A stretch of 64,000 bases of DNA from Candidatus Blastococcus massiliensis AP3 (lineage in GTDB: Bacteria; Actinomycetota; Actinomycetes; Mycobacteriales; Geodermatophilaceae). The translations under genes were made by a program, and so were the position numbers. A model generated the notes under the pieces. That model did not search any database and was not told where the DNA came from. It was given only the letters and a program-made list of their open reading frames with translations. Shown one piece after another: positions 45,222 through 58,825 of this stretch (its first letter is position 1; every line of letters starts with the position of its first letter). The stretch lies in assembly GCF_000582785.1 (NCBI RefSeq), contig NZ_HG931175.1:905268-969267 (forward strand). The letters are read 5' to 3'.

Positions 45222-45260
45222 GGTCCGCGGCCGGCCGGTCGACCCGGCCGGCCGCGGACC
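45222..45260 (+). terminator. Intercistronic hairpin between gluB and gluC
   Basis: A perfect 17-base stem (GGTCCGCGGCCGGCCGG and its complement) with a TCGAC loop lies 11 bases after the gluB stop. It lacks a U-tract. It probably stabilises or partly terminates the gluAB transcript so that more binding protein than permease is made. Confidence 0.75.
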
Positions 45261-45294
45261 TCTGCACGACACCAGCCGGGAGGAGGGAGCGCGC

Positions 45295-45945
45295 GTGGAC
45301 CCCGTCTTGGACAACCTCGACATGTTCGCCGAGGGATTCGTGACGTCCTTGAGCATCATCGCGGTGGCGACGGTCGGCTCGCTGCTGCTGGGCACCGTCA
45401 TCGCTGCCTGCCGCGTCTCCCCCGTCCCGCCGCTGCGCGGGTTCGGCTCGTTCTGGGTGACGACCTTCCGCAACACCCCGCTGACCGTGGTGCTCTTCGC
45501 CTGCGCGTTCGGGCTGCCCGAGGTCGGGCTCAACCGCACCTACTACTTCTTCGGCGTCCTCGGGCTGGTCCTCTACACCTCCGCGTTCGTCTGCGAGGCC
45601 ATCCGCTCGGGCATCAACTCGGTGCCCACCGGGCAGGCCGAGGCGGCCCGGTCGATCGGGCTGAAGTTCTCCGAGACGCTGCGCTTCGTCGTCCTCCCGC
45701 AGGCGCTGCGCACCGTGGTACCGCCGCTGGGCAGCGTCATCATCGCCATGTTCAAGAACTCCGCCGTCGTCGGCGCGTTCGGCGTGGGCAGCGACCTGTG
45801 GAGCGTCGGCCAGACCCTGACCAGCGCCCGCGGCCTGGAGACGCTGCCCATCTTCGTCGGCGTCGCCGTCGGCTTCCTGCTCATCACGCTACCGGCCGGG
45901 GCGATCCTGCAGGTCATCGAGCGGAAGGTGGCGATCGCCCGATGA
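45295..45945 (+). CDS. gluC: Glutamate ABC transporter permease
   Basis: A 216-residue permease with five to six helices and the EAA loop (SGINSVPTGQAEAARSIGLKFSETLRFVVLPQALR) that docks the ATPase. GTG 45295 follows a GGGAGGAGGGAG site. Its TGA overlaps the gluD ATG, so the two permeases are made in equal amounts. Confidence 0.93.
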   Translation: MDPVLDNLDMFAEGFVTSLSIIAVATVGSLLLGTVIAACRVSPVPPLRGFGSFWVTTFRNTPLTVVLFACAFGLPEVGLNRTYYFFGVLGLVLYTSAFVCEAIRSGINSVPTGQAEAARSIGLKFSETLRFVVLPQALRTVVPPLGSVIIAMFKNSAVVGAFGVGSDLWSVGQTLTSARGLETLPIFVGVAVGFLLITLPAGAILQVIERKVAIAR

Positions 45946-46844
45946 GCCGGCAGGAGAGCGTCCTCTACGACGCCCAGGGCCCCAAGTCGCGTCGCCGGAC
46001 CCTGATCGGGACGGTGATCGCCGTCCTCGTCCTGGCCGGCCTGGTGGGACTGGTCCTCAAGCGGCTCGCCGACCGGGACCAGTTCTCCATGGAGCTGTGG
46101 GGACCGTGGATCGACCCGTCCAACGAGTCGTTCGACTCCGTCTGGCGCCTGGTGCGCGAGGGCATCGAGAACACGCTGAAGGCCGCGGCCGTGGCGATGG
46201 TCCTGTCCATCGTGCTGGGCACGCTGATCGCCGTGGCCCGGCTGTCCCTGGGCCGCGTGGGCCGGATCCCGCTGATCGCGCTGGTGGAGCTCTTCCGCGG
46301 CCTGCCGGTGGTCATCCTGGTCTACTTCGGCGTCCGGGTCCTGCCGACCGTCGGTGTCGACCTCCGCGGACTTCCGGGCGGGCAGGTGTTCTGGGGCCTG
46401 ATCATCGGGCTGACCGCCTACAACATGGTGGTCTTCGCCGAGATCGTGCGCGCGGGCATCGCCTCCCTGCCGAGCGGTCAGCGGGAGGCGGCTCTGGCCA
46501 CCGGCCTGACCCGCGGCCAGACGATGCGGATCGTGCTCCTGCCGCAGGCCTTCCGCACCATGCTGCCGGCGATCATCAGCCAGCTGGTCGTGGTGCTCAA
46601 GGACACCTCCCTGGTCACGTTCATCGCAAACTTCGACGAGCTGCTCAGCCAGGGCAAGGTCATCCAGCGCAACCTCGACAACCCGATCCAGACGTTCTTC
46701 ATCATCGGTCTGCTCTACATCGCCATCAACTACGCCCTGAGCCGGCTGGCGACCTACATCGAGGCACGCCAGGGGCGGGCCTCGTCCAGCGCGGCCGAGG
46801 TCACCGACGCCGGCCCGAACGTCCCCGTGGGGGGCGGCGCCTGA
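45942..46844 (+). CDS. gluD: Glutamate ABC transporter permease
   Basis: A 300-residue permease. It has an N-terminal cytoplasmic part of about 20 residues, six helices and the EAA loop (AGIASLPSGQREAALATGLTRGQTMRIVLLPQAFR). The partner is GluC, with ATGA overlap at 45942-45945. The C-terminal 30 residues are hydrophilic. Confidence 0.93.
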   Translation: MSRQESVLYDAQGPKSRRRTLIGTVIAVLVLAGLVGLVLKRLADRDQFSMELWGPWIDPSNESFDSVWRLVREGIENTLKAAAVAMVLSIVLGTLIAVARLSLGRVGRIPLIALVELFRGLPVVILVYFGVRVLPTVGVDLRGLPGGQVFWGLIIGLTAYNMVVFAEIVRAGIASLPSGQREAALATGLTRGQTMRIVLLPQAFRTMLPAIISQLVVVLKDTSLVTFIANFDELLSQGKVIQRNLDNPIQTFFIIGLLYIAINYALSRLATYIEARQGRASSSAAEVTDAGPNVPVGGGA

Positions 46845-46974
46845 CCCCAGCGAGGACGCCGGCGGTGTGCGCTCCCCGCGCGTCGGGGGCGGCGGGCCGG
46901 CCGCCCGGGTCAAGCTCGCCCCGCACCCGTCCGATGACTACAGGGCAGGCTCCCCGACGAGAGGGACAGGGATC

Positions 46975-47826
46975 GTGACCGCTTCGCCCTCCGGCGTGCT
47001 CCTGGAGCAGCTCGTCCGCGAGCCAGCTCCGCCGGCGAGCCCGGTGGCCGTTCCAGCCTCTCCCGCCCCGCCCCGTCCCCGGTGGTGGGTCGAGGTCGCG
47101 GTACTCGGCGTCCTGTACGGGATCTACTCACTGGTGCGCAACAGCGTCGGGGACGTCGCCGGCCGCGCGTACCGCAACGGCCGGGAGATCCTCGCACTGG
47201 AGGACTCCTGGGGACTGGCGAGCGAGCGCTGGCTCAACGAGTGGGTGCATCGCACCGACGTCGTCGCCGGCGCGGTCGCGCTGCACTACGCCACGCTGCA
47301 CTTCCTGGTGACCCCGGCGGTGCTCGTCTGGCTGTTCGTCCGGCGGCCGGCCTGGTACCGGAGGATCAGCGGCGTCCTCATGACGACCACCGCGCTGGCG
47401 CTGATCGGCTTCTACTGGCTCCCGACCGCGCCTCCCCGCCTGCTGCTCGACGAAGGCTTCGTCGACGTCATGAGCCAGACCTCGGCGTGGGGCTGGTGGC
47501 CGGAGTCGGGCACCCCGGGCTCGGACGCGATCTCCAACCAGTTCGCGGCCATGCCCTCGCTGCACTGCGCTTGGGCCGCCTGGTGCGGCCTGGTGCTGCT
47601 CCTCTTCGCGCGCCGTGCGTGGGTGCGGCTCCTGGGGGTGGGCTATCCACTGAGCACCTTCTTCGTCGTCCTGGGGTCGGGCAACCACTACCTGCTCGAC
47701 GTCGTGGCCGGCGTCCTCGTGCTCGTCGCGGGTGCCACGCTCGTGCACGTGGTCCGTACCGTCGTGGCGCGCAGGCAGGAGGCCGCCGGGCCGGCCGGCG
47801 ACGTCGCGCTGTCCAGCAGGGCCTGA
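46975..47826 (+). CDS. PAP2-superfamily membrane protein (inositolphosphotransferase/IPC synthase-like)
   Basis: A 283-residue membrane protein with about six helices. Conserved elements AYRNGREILALEDSWGLASERWLNEWV, QFAAMPSLHCAWA and GSGNHYLLDVVAG match the PAP2_3 branch, which includes inositolphosphoceramide synthase-like proteins, with His residues in MPSLH and NHYLLD as the catalytic pair. GTG 46975 follows a GAGGGACAGG site. The actual lipid substrate is unknown. Confidence 0.83.
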   Translation: MTASPSGVLLEQLVREPAPPASPVAVPASPAPPRPRWWVEVAVLGVLYGIYSLVRNSVGDVAGRAYRNGREILALEDSWGLASERWLNEWVHRTDVVAGAVALHYATLHFLVTPAVLVWLFVRRPAWYRRISGVLMTTTALALIGFYWLPTAPPRLLLDEGFVDVMSQTSAWGWWPESGTPGSDAISNQFAAMPSLHCAWAAWCGLVLLLFARRAWVRLLGVGYPLSTFFVVLGSGNHYLLDVVAGVLVLVAGATLVHVVRTVVARRQEAAGPAGDVALSSRA

Positions 47827-47895
47827 CGGAGGGGTCCCACCTCGCCTGTCTCAGTCGTCCCACGGTCGGCGCGCCCCCGGACGGGCCGTGGCGGC

Positions 47896-48393
47896 GTGGC
47901 GAGACTGATCGCCACCATGGAGACCATCCACGCCGGTCGGCGCCGCAGCCTTCCCCCCGTTCCGCGCACCGCCATCGACACGACCATGTCGATCGAGACG
48001 GTCGCCAGCGCCAGCGCCCTGGCCCTGGCGCTCGTCCAGCCCGACGCGCACCTGGACCCGGCCCAGCGCTTCGTGGCCCGGCTCCGCCGTGCGGCGACCG
48101 AGTTCGCGGCCGCCGCCGGTGCGGAGTTCGCCGTCGTCCGGGAGGTCGTGCCCCCGGCCCGGCACCGCCGGGCGCGCTGCCGCGTGGTGCTCCGCCAGCA
48201 CGACGGGAGCGAGCGGGACCTGACCTTCCTCGGGGCCGCCGGCGGTCCGGCCCTGGCCGAGCCGACCTTCGACGCCGACATCGTCCGGTGGCTGACCCTG
48301 GGCCGCGAGCAGGACGACGCATGGCTGGTGCCCGACCCCGACACCTCCAGCGGCACGGCGGTCGACCTCACCGCCCGGTACGCCGCGACCTGA
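47896..48393 (+). CDS. Hypothetical protein
   Basis: A 165-residue Ala/Arg-rich protein, GTG 47896 or ATG 47917. A helical middle (PDAHLDPAQRFVARLRRAATEFAAAAGAEFAVVREVVPP) is followed by a short beta part with LTFLGAAGGPALAEPTFDADIVRWL. No family is recognised. A strong terminator follows eight bases after the stop, supporting a real transcription unit. Confidence 0.6.
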   Translation: MARLIATMETIHAGRRRSLPPVPRTAIDTTMSIETVASASALALALVQPDAHLDPAQRFVARLRRAATEFAAAAGAEFAVVREVVPPARHRRARCRVVLRQHDGSERDLTFLGAAGGPALAEPTFDADIVRWLTLGREQDDAWLVPDPDTSSGTAVDLTARYAAT

Positions 48394-48400
48394 CCAGGGC

Positions 48401-48431
48401 GCCGACGCCGGCCCCGCCCGGCGTCGGCTTT
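48401..48431 (+). terminator. Rho-independent terminator
   Basis: Stem GCCGACGCCGG with its exact complement, a six-base loop and a TTT run directly after, eight bases beyond the stop at 48393. The only hairpin in the window with a clear U-tract start. Confidence 0.88.
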
Positions 48432-48517
48432 CGTCCAGCGCGGGGATGGTCCACGATGGCGGAGTCGCCTGCAGACACCGGGCGACGCACGTGACCGTCG
48501 AGGACCGGGGGCCGTCC

Positions 48518-48583
48518 ATGTCCCGTTGCTGCCGCTTCGTCGCCGGGCTGTCGGCCCGCCTCCGGCCGGGGGCGCCCGCATGA
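48518..48583 (+). CDS. Cys-Cys leader ORF ahead of ctaD, speculative
   Basis: ATG 48518 opens a 21-residue ORF ([20 protein letters not shown] plus Ala) with two adjacent Cys codons at positions 4-5. Its TGA overlaps the ctaD ATG as ATGA, so ribosomes finishing it would start ctaD. Short Cys-rich leader ORFs that sense cysteine supply are known in actinobacteria; whether this one acts so is inference. A GGGGGCC stretch upstream is a weak ribosome site. Confidence 0.35.
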   Translation: MSRCCRFVAGLSARLRPGAPA

Positions 48584-50340
48584 CCATGATCGCCCCGCGG
48601 CCGATCGTCAGCCGGCCCAGCCCCGCCGTGATGCCCGTGAAGGGGTCGCGGCTGTCGAACCTGCTGCGGACGACGGATCACAAGACGATCGGCCTGATGT
48701 ACCTGGTCGCGTCGTTCTCGTTCTTCATCCTCGGCGGCCTGATGGCCATGCTCATGCGTGCGGAGCTCGGGCGTCCGGGGCTGCAGTTCCTGTCGCCGGA
48801 GCAGTACAACCAGCTGTTCACGATGCACGGCACGCTGATGCTGCTGATGTTCGCGACGCCGCTGTTCTTCGCGTTCGCGAACCTGGTGCTGCCGCTGCAG
48901 ATCGGCGCGCCGGACGTCGCCTTCCCCCGCTTGAATGCGCTGTCGTTCTGGCTGTTCCTCCTCGGTTCGCTGATCGTGGTCTCCAGCCTGTTCACCCCCG
49001 GCGGGGCGCCGGACTTCGGCTGGACCGCCTACACCCCGCTCTCCAACCCCGTCCACAGCCCCGGCGTGGGCGGGAACCTCTGGATCAGCGGCCTGGCGGT
49101 CAGCGGCCTGGGCACGATCCTGGGTGCGGTCAACTTCATCGCCACGATCGTCTGCCTGCGCGCGCCGGGCATGACGATGTTCCGGATGCCGATCTTCACC
49201 TGGAACGCCCTGGTGACCAGCATCCTGATCCTGCTGGCCTTCCCGATCCTGACCGCCGCGCTGTTCGGTCTGCTGGCCGACCGGAACCTGGGCTCGCTGA
49301 TCTACTCGGCCGAGAACGGCGGGCCGATGCTGTGGCAGCACCTGTTCTGGTTCTTCGGCCACCCCGAGGTCTACATCATCGCGCTGCCGTTCTTCGGCAT
49401 CGTCACCGAGATCATCCCGGTCTTCGCCCGCAAGCCGCTGTTCGGCTACAAGGGCATGGTCGGCGCGACCCTGGCCATCGGCTTCCTGTCCCTGGCCGTG
49501 TGGGCGCACCACATGTTCGCCACCGGCGCGGTGCTGCTGCCGTTCTTCGCCTTCCTGACCTACCTGATCGCCGTGCCGACCGGGCTGAAGTTCTTCAACT
49601 GGATCGGCACCATGTGGCGGGGTCAGCTGACCTTCGAGACGCCGATGCTCTGGTCGATCGGCTTCTTGGTCACCTTCCTGCTCGGTGGTCTCACCGGCGT
49701 GCTGCTGGCCAGCCCGCCGTTGGACTGGCACGTCCACGACTCCTACTTCGTCGTGGCCCACTTCCACTACGTCGTCTTCGGCACCGTGGTGTTCGCCGCC
49801 AACGCCGGCATCGCCTTCTGGTTCCCGAAGATGTGCGGCCGGATGATGGACGAGCGGCTGGGCAAGCTGCAGTTCTGGCTGACGTTCATCGGCTTCCACG
49901 GCACGTTCCTCGTCCAGCACTGGCTGGGCAACGAGGGCATGCCGCGCCGCTACGTGGACTACCTGCCCACCGACGCGTTCACGACGCTGAACATGGTCTC
50001 GACGATCTTCAGCTTCGTGCTGGGTGCCTCGATCATCCCGTTCCTCTACAACGTGGTCCGGTCGTGGAAGTACGGAAAGCTCGCGCTGCGCGACGACCCG
50101 TGGGGGGCCGGGAACTCCCTGGAGTGGGCGACGTCCTCGCCTCCCCCGCGGCACAACTTCGTCGAGATCCCGCGGATCCGCTCGGAGCGCCCCGCGTTCG
50201 AGGCGCACTACCCGCACCTGGTCGAGCGGCTGCAGGACGAGGCGCACGCCGGCAAGCGCCACGAGCCCTACGCCGGGGTCAGCGAGGTCGGCGGCAGCGC
50301 CGGACCGCGCCAGGGCCCGAACGACCCCGACCCCACGTAA
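48580..50340 (+). CDS. ctaD: Cytochrome c oxidase subunit I
   Basis: A 586-residue heme-copper oxidase subunit I with 12 helices. The heme a and a3/CuB ligands are visible: [21 protein letters not shown] (His-Tyr cross-link pair), AHHMFATG, and [10 protein letters not shown]. It reduces O2 at the cytoplasmic membrane. The C-terminal 50 residues are a hydrophilic tail. ATG 48580 follows a 21-codon leader ORF. ctaC/E/F are not in the window, so it is a solitary copy, as in several actinobacteria. Confidence 0.95.
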   Translation: MTMIAPRPIVSRPSPAVMPVKGSRLSNLLRTTDHKTIGLMYLVASFSFFILGGLMAMLMRAELGRPGLQFLSPEQYNQLFTMHGTLMLLMFATPLFFAFANLVLPLQIGAPDVAFPRLNALSFWLFLLGSLIVVSSLFTPGGAPDFGWTAYTPLSNPVHSPGVGGNLWISGLAVSGLGTILGAVNFIATIVCLRAPGMTMFRMPIFTWNALVTSILILLAFPILTAALFGLLADRNLGSLIYSAENGGPMLWQHLFWFFGHPEVYIIALPFFGIVTEIIPVFARKPLFGYKGMVGATLAIGFLSLAVWAHHMFATGAVLLPFFAFLTYLIAVPTGLKFFNWIGTMWRGQLTFETPMLWSIGFLVTFLLGGLTGVLLASPPLDWHVHDSYFVVAHFHYVVFGTVVFAANAGIAFWFPKMCGRMMDERLGKLQFWLTFIGFHGTFLVQHWLGNEGMPRRYVDYLPTDAFTTLNMVSTIFSFVLGASIIPFLYNVVRSWKYGKLALRDDPWGAGNSLEWATSSPPPRHNFVEIPRIRSERPAFEAHYPHLVERLQDEAHAGKRHEPYAGVSEVGGSAGPRQGPNDPDPT

Positions 50341-50377
50341 CGCCGCCGGCCACGCGGACCGGACCGCTCTGGGCCGG

Positions 50378-50551
50378 TCAGCCCGCCCAAGCGTCCGGAC
50401 CGTCGGACTCCACGACGAGCCCGTGCTCGTCGTCCCGCGATCCCCGGAGGAGTTCGCGGGCGACGGCTGCTGCGAAGGCCAGTTGCTGGACTCCTCGACG
50501 GAGCATGCGGCCCACCCGGCGCACAGCAGTGGGGCGATCGGACCGGCTCAC
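50378..50551 (-). CDS. Small basic hypothetical protein
   Basis: A 57-residue ORF starting at GTG 50551 with a GGAAGG site eight bases upstream: VSRSDRPTAVRRVGRMLRRG, then an Ala/Glu helix (VQQLAFAAAVARELLRG) and a tail with VVESDGPDAWAG. The basic amphipathic N-terminus and helical core are gene-like. It lies between the convergent ctaD stop and the recX stop. No family is recognised. Confidence 0.5.
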   Translation of the reverse strand: MSRSDRPTAVRRVGRMLRRGVQQLAFAAAVARELLRGSRDDEHGLVVESDGPDAWAG

Positions 50552-50614
50552 GCAGGCAGCCTTCCATGCCCCGCCCGTGAGCCGGCCCGCCGCCGGGTCG
50601 GGTGTCCCTGTGGG

Positions 50615-51265
50615 TCAGGGCAGCAGGGCGTCCTCGTCGAGTTCGTCGAACCCGGCGACGGCGTCGTCCGCGGCACCGGCGTTGTCGAACGCCTCGCGGA
50701 TGACCCCGGCGGCCAGGCCACCGCTGTATCCCTTGCGCGCCAGCATCCCCATGAGGCGCCGGGTGGCCGTGGCACGGTCCAGCCGGAGCATGCTCGGCAG
50801 CTTGCGCTCCACGAGCCGGCGGGCGGTCTCCCGCTCGTCGTCGTCGTCGACCGCCAGCACCGCGGTGGCGGCGACCTCGTCGTCCACACCCTTGGCGCGC
50901 AACTCTGCCTTCAACGCCCGGCGGGCCAGCCCTCTACCGGCCTGCCGGGAACTCACCCACGCCTCGGCGAAGGCCTCGTCGTCGATGAGGCCCACCTCGG
51001 CGAGGCGGTCCAGCACTGCTTCCGCGGCGTCCTCCGGAACCTCTCGCTGATCCAGCAGGTCGGCGAGCTGCTGCCGTGTCTTCGGGGAGCCGGTCAGCGC
51101 ACGGAGGCAGAGGTCGCGGGCGACGGCCTCCGGGTCCTTCATCGGGGCAGTCGACTCTCCATCCGCGCCCGCAGCAGCACTGCTGCCACCCGCCGGGGTC
51201 GCCCGTCGCCGCGTACCCCAGGAGTTGTTGGGGCCGCGGCGGCGAGCACCGGATCGCTCGGTCAC
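50615..51265 (-). CDS. recX: Regulatory protein RecX
   Basis: A 216-residue RecA modulator. The three RecX helical repeats run from about residue 55 to 205 (ARDLCLRALTGSPKTRQQLADLLDQREVP; LIDDEAFAEAWVSSRQAGRGLARRALKAELRAKGV; TARRLVERKLPSM... RLMGMLARKGYSG). A 45-residue Arg/Gly-rich N-terminal extension is common in actinobacteria. GTG 51265 lies 8 bases after the recA stop, so recA-recX form an operon. Confidence 0.94.
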   Translation of the reverse strand: MTERSGARRRGPNNSWGTRRRATPAGGSSAAAGADGESTAPMKDPEAVARDLCLRALTGSPKTRQQLADLLDQREVPEDAAEAVLDRLAEVGLIDDEAFAEAWVSSRQAGRGLARRALKAELRAKGVDDEVAATAVLAVDDDDERETARRLVERKLPSMLRLDRATATRRLMGMLARKGYSGGLAAGVIREAFDNAGAADDAVAGFDELDEDALLP

Positions 51266-51273
51266 CCGGCGAC

Positions 51274-52305
51274 TCAGAAGTCGACCGGGTCGGCCACCGG
51301 CGCGTCGAGCGTCGGTCCGATGCCCAGCTTCTCCTTGATCTTCTTCTCGAGCTCGTCGGCGAGGTCGGGGTTGTCCTTCAGGAAGTTGCGGGAGTTCTCC
51401 TTGCCCTGCCCCAGCTGGTCGCCCTCGTAGGTGTACCAAGCACCGGACTTCTTGACGAAACCCTGCTCGACGCCCACGTCGATGAGGCCACCCTCGCGAC
51501 TGAAGCCCTGACCCCAGAGGATGTCGAGCTCCGCCTGCTTGAAGGGTGCGGCCACCTTGTTCTTGACGACCTTGACGCGCGTGCGGCTGCCGACCGCGTC
51601 GGTGCCCTGCTTCAGGGTCTCGATACGGCGGACGTCGAGACGGACCGACGAGTAGAACTTCAGCGCGCGACCACCGGTGGTCACCTCGGGCGAGCCGTAG
51701 ACGACACCCACCTTCTCGCGCAGCTGGTTGATGAAGATCGCCGTCGTCCCGGAGTTGCTCAGGGCACCGGTGATCTTGCGGAGCGCCTGGCTCATCAGCC
51801 GGGCCTGCAGACCCACGTGGCTGTCACCCATCTCGCCCTCGATCTCGGCGCGGGGCACCAGAGCGGCGACAGAGTCGATGACGAGGATGTCCAGCGCGCC
51901 CGAGCGGATCAGCATGTCGGCGATCTCGAGCGCCTGCTCACCGGTGTCGGGCTGGCTGACCAGCAGGGCGTCGGTGTCCACGCCGATCGCGCGGGCGTAC
52001 TCGGGGTCGAGCGCGTGCTCGGCGTCGATGAAGGCCGCGATGCCGCCGGCGGCCTGGGCGTTGGCCACTGCGTGCAGGGCCACCGTCGTCTTACCGGAGG
52101 ACTCCGGGCCGTAGACCTCGACGACGCGGCCGCGCGGCAGGCCACCGATGCCCAGCGCGATGTCGAGGGCGATCGAGCCGGTCGGGATGACCTTCATGGC
52201 CACCTCGGGGCTGTCGCCCAGTCGCATGACCGAGCCCTTGCCGAACTGCTTGTCGATCTGGGCGAGGGCCATGTCGAGGGCCTTGTCGCGGTCGAGAGTC
52301 GCCAT
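51274..52305 (-). CDS. recA: Recombinase RecA
   Basis: A 343-residue recombinase. It has Walker A GPESSGKT (about 66-73), the Walker B strand [17 protein letters not shown], the L2 loop region [22 protein letters not shown] and the acidic C-terminus. There is no intein. ATG 52305 follows a GAAGG site. RecA filaments trigger LexA cleavage. Upstream lie a PafBC-type promoter and a LexA box, so there are two damage inputs. Confidence 0.98.
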   Translation of the reverse strand: MATLDRDKALDMALAQIDKQFGKGSVMRLGDSPEVAMKVIPTGSIALDIALGIGGLPRGRVVEVYGPESSGKTTVALHAVANAQAAGGIAAFIDAEHALDPEYARAIGVDTDALLVSQPDTGEQALEIADMLIRSGALDILVIDSVAALVPRAEIEGEMGDSHVGLQARLMSQALRKITGALSNSGTTAIFINQLREKVGVVYGSPEVTTGGRALKFYSSVRLDVRRIETLKQGTDAVGSRTRVKVVKNKVAAPFKQAELDILWGQGFSREGGLIDVGVEQGFVKKSGAWYTYEGDQLGQGKENSRNFLKDNPDLADELEKKIKEKLGIGPTLDAPVADPVDF

Positions 52306-52344
52306 GGTCGTCACCTTCGGTTCGCGGGAAGCGGGTCGGGACCG

Positions 52345-52367
52345 ACGCTAGGACGAGCCACCGACAG
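52345..52367 (-). promoter_or_regulatory. PafBC (RecA-NDp) promoter of recA
   Basis: On the minus strand CTGTCGGTG, eight bases, TAGCGT. This fits the TTGTCRGTG-N8-TANNNT motif of the LexA-independent recA promoter in actinobacteria, which is activated by PafBC, at all positions but the first. It lies 40 bases before ATG 52305. Confidence 0.82.
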
Positions 52368-52425
52368 TTCTCGGATCGCGACCGGTCCTGTGGAGATCCC
52401 GGCCGCCTGTGGACGCCACTGTAGG

Positions 52426-52441
52426 CCGAACACCTGTTCGA
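52426..52441. promoter_or_regulatory. LexA box upstream of recA
   Basis: CCGAAC-ACCT-GTTCGA has one mismatch to TCGAAC-N4-GTTCGA. It lies 121 bases upstream of recA and 48 bases downstream of the DUF3046 stop. Confidence 0.8.
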
Positions 52442-52488
52442 CTGCCAGGTCCGACACGCCCACCGTGCCAGGAGTGACGGGAGCGCCG

Positions 52489-52683
52489 TCAGCGCTCCTT
52501 CGGCGGCACGTCGTAGGCCTCGCAGATGGCCAGCCAGACGCGCCGCACCGGGACCCCCGCGTCGATCGCGTCGAGCGCGGTCCGGCCACCCAGGGCGGAG
52601 AAGACGTGGTCACGGGTCACGCTCTGGGCACGTGCCGACCCGAACAGCTCGTCGACCCGGGACCAGAACTCCTGCAGGCGCAC
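52489..52683 (-). CDS. DUF3046 protein
   Basis: A 64-residue protein (VRLQEFWSRVDELFG... VWLAICEAYDVPPKER), the DUF3046 family found next to recA in actinobacteria (Rv2738c in M. tuberculosis). Role unknown. GTG 52683 has a TAGCGT box six bases upstream, with no Shine-Dalgarno. The conserved linkage to recA suggests a DNA-damage role but is unproven. Confidence 0.88.
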   Translation of the reverse strand: MRLQEFWSRVDELFGSARAQSVTRDHVFSALGGRTALDAIDAGVPVRRVWLAICEAYDVPPKER

Positions 52684-52735
52684 GCCCCGACGCTAACGCC
52701 TGCGCGCCACCCGCCCGCCGACCTAGGCTCGGGAC

Positions 52736-52846
52736 ATGCTCCCCGGCACCGGTTCCGCGAGCCTCGACCTCGTCCTGCAGATCGCCATCGTGCTGACGCT
52801 CCTGGTCGCCGTGGTGCTGATGATCCGCAACTACCGGGACCGCTGA
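52736..52846 (+). CDS. Small single-helix membrane protein
   Basis: A 36-residue protein with one membrane helix (LQIAIVLTLLVAVVLMI) and a NYRDR cytoplasmic tail. TAGGCT at 52724-52729 lies six bases before ATG 52736, which supports a leaderless transcript. Its stop overlaps the end of the convergent MFS gene by 16 bases. It could be a regulatory or stress microprotein; no family is recognised. Confidence 0.6.
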   Translation: MLPGTGSASLDLVLQIAIVLTLLVAVVLMIRNYRDR

Positions 52847-54117
52847 GGGCCCAGCACCACCGAGGCCCAGACGACGGCCAGCGGCAGCACCATCGCCGCC
52901 GACACCCCGGACACCAGACCGAAGCCGCCCCAGGCCAGCAGTGGGCCACCCACCACACCGGCCAGTGCGGCGCCCAGCCCCATGAGGAGATCGGTACCGC
53001 CCTGGGCTGTCGGGCGGAGGCCGGCGTCCACCGCCCCGGTCACCAGGGTGGAGCCGGCGATCAGACCGCAGGACCAGCCCAGCCCCAGCAGCAGGAGACC
53101 GATCCCGAGCTGGACCGAGGCGGAGGGGCCGGCCGTGCCCGCCACGCCCGTGGCGGCCAGCAGCAGGCCGCCGCCCAGGGCCACGACCGACGGGGCGCCG
53201 ATCCGGTCGGCGAGCATCCCGACCAGCGGCGAGAACAGGTACATGCCGGCCACGTGCACGCTGATCACGAGGCCGACGACGCGCAGGACGGTGTCCTCCG
53301 TCCCCCCGGCGTGCCCCATGTGCACCGGCGTCATGACCATCACGCCGACCATCACCGAGTGCGCGACGACGACGCTGACGAGCCCGAGCCGGCCGGCCGG
53401 TACCGCCCACACCGCCCGCAGCGCCGTACCGGTGGCGGTCCGGGGTGCGGACCCCTCGGCCCCGCCGCCCAGGCGCCGCGCGAGCAGGAGCGGGTCGGGG
53501 CGGAGGAGGACCTGCAGGAGCAGTGCCACGACCGCGAAGACGGCGGCGGACACCACGAACGCACCGGCCAGCGCGGGCAGGCCCAGAGCGGTGCCGAGCC
53601 GGGCTCCCGGGGCAGCGAGATTGGGGCCGAGGACCGAGCCCACGGTGGTCGCCCAGACCACCAGTGACAGCGCCCGGCCGCGGTGCTCCGGCGTCGCCAG
53701 GTCGGCCGCCGCGTAGCGGGACTGCAGGCCGCAGGCGGTGGACGCCCCGAAGAGGAAGAGCCCGGCCAGGAGGAGGAGCAGCGAGGAGACCGCGGCCGCG
53801 GCGACCGTGACGACGGCGCCGAGGACGGCCACCGCGTAGCCCACGGCCAGGCCGGCACGCCGGCCGGCCGAGCTGCTGAGCCGGGCCAGGGGGACGGCCA
53901 GCACCGCGGCGCCGAGCACGCCGGCGGTCTGCCCCAGCCCGGCCGCGCTGTCGGTCCCGGCGACGTCGCGGGCGAGCAGACCGCCCGCGGTGATCCCGAC
54001 GGTCACGCCCAGCCCGGCGAGGGCCACGCCGCCACCGAGGACCCGGACGGTGCGGCGCTGCACGGCCGCGACGTCCGCGACGCCCGGCGGAACGCTGAGG
54101 TCGGCCGGCGATCGCAT
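52831..54117 (-). CDS. MFS transporter
   Basis: A 428-residue major facilitator with about twelve helices, including LLLLLAGLFLFGASTACGLQSRYAAADLATPEHRGRALS-type segments (signature of a sugar or drug exporter group). ATG 54117 is used; ATG 54138 would add 7 residues. It is divergent from lhr. Export function is likely; the substrate cannot be assigned. Confidence 0.84.
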   Translation of the reverse strand: MRSPADLSVPPGVADVAAVQRRTVRVLGGGVALAGLGVTVGITAGGLLARDVAGTDSAAGLGQTAGVLGAAVLAVPLARLSSSAGRRAGLAVGYAVAVLGAVVTVAAAAVSSLLLLLAGLFLFGASTACGLQSRYAAADLATPEHRGRALSLVVWATTVGSVLGPNLAAPGARLGTALGLPALAGAFVVSAAVFAVVALLLQVLLRPDPLLLARRLGGGAEGSAPRTATGTALRAVWAVPAGRLGLVSVVVAHSVMVGVMVMTPVHMGHAGGTEDTVLRVVGLVISVHVAGMYLFSPLVGMLADRIGAPSVVALGGGLLLAATGVAGTAGPSASVQLGIGLLLLGLGWSCGLIAGSTLVTGAVDAGLRPTAQGGTDLLMGLGAALAGVVGGPLLAWGGFGLVSGVSAAMVLPLAVVWASVVLGPQRSR

Positions 54118-54238
54118 GCCGGGAGTCTGCCGCACCATCGGACCGGTTCCACGCGAATTGCCGGTCCGGCGTTCCCGGTCGGGTGGTCCCGGCGGTCGCG
54201 GTCAGCGAACTGTCGTACCGCGCGGGGACACTGGTGCC

Positions 54239-58813
<4,575 letters not shown>

Positions 58814-58825
58814 CCTACGGCCTGC

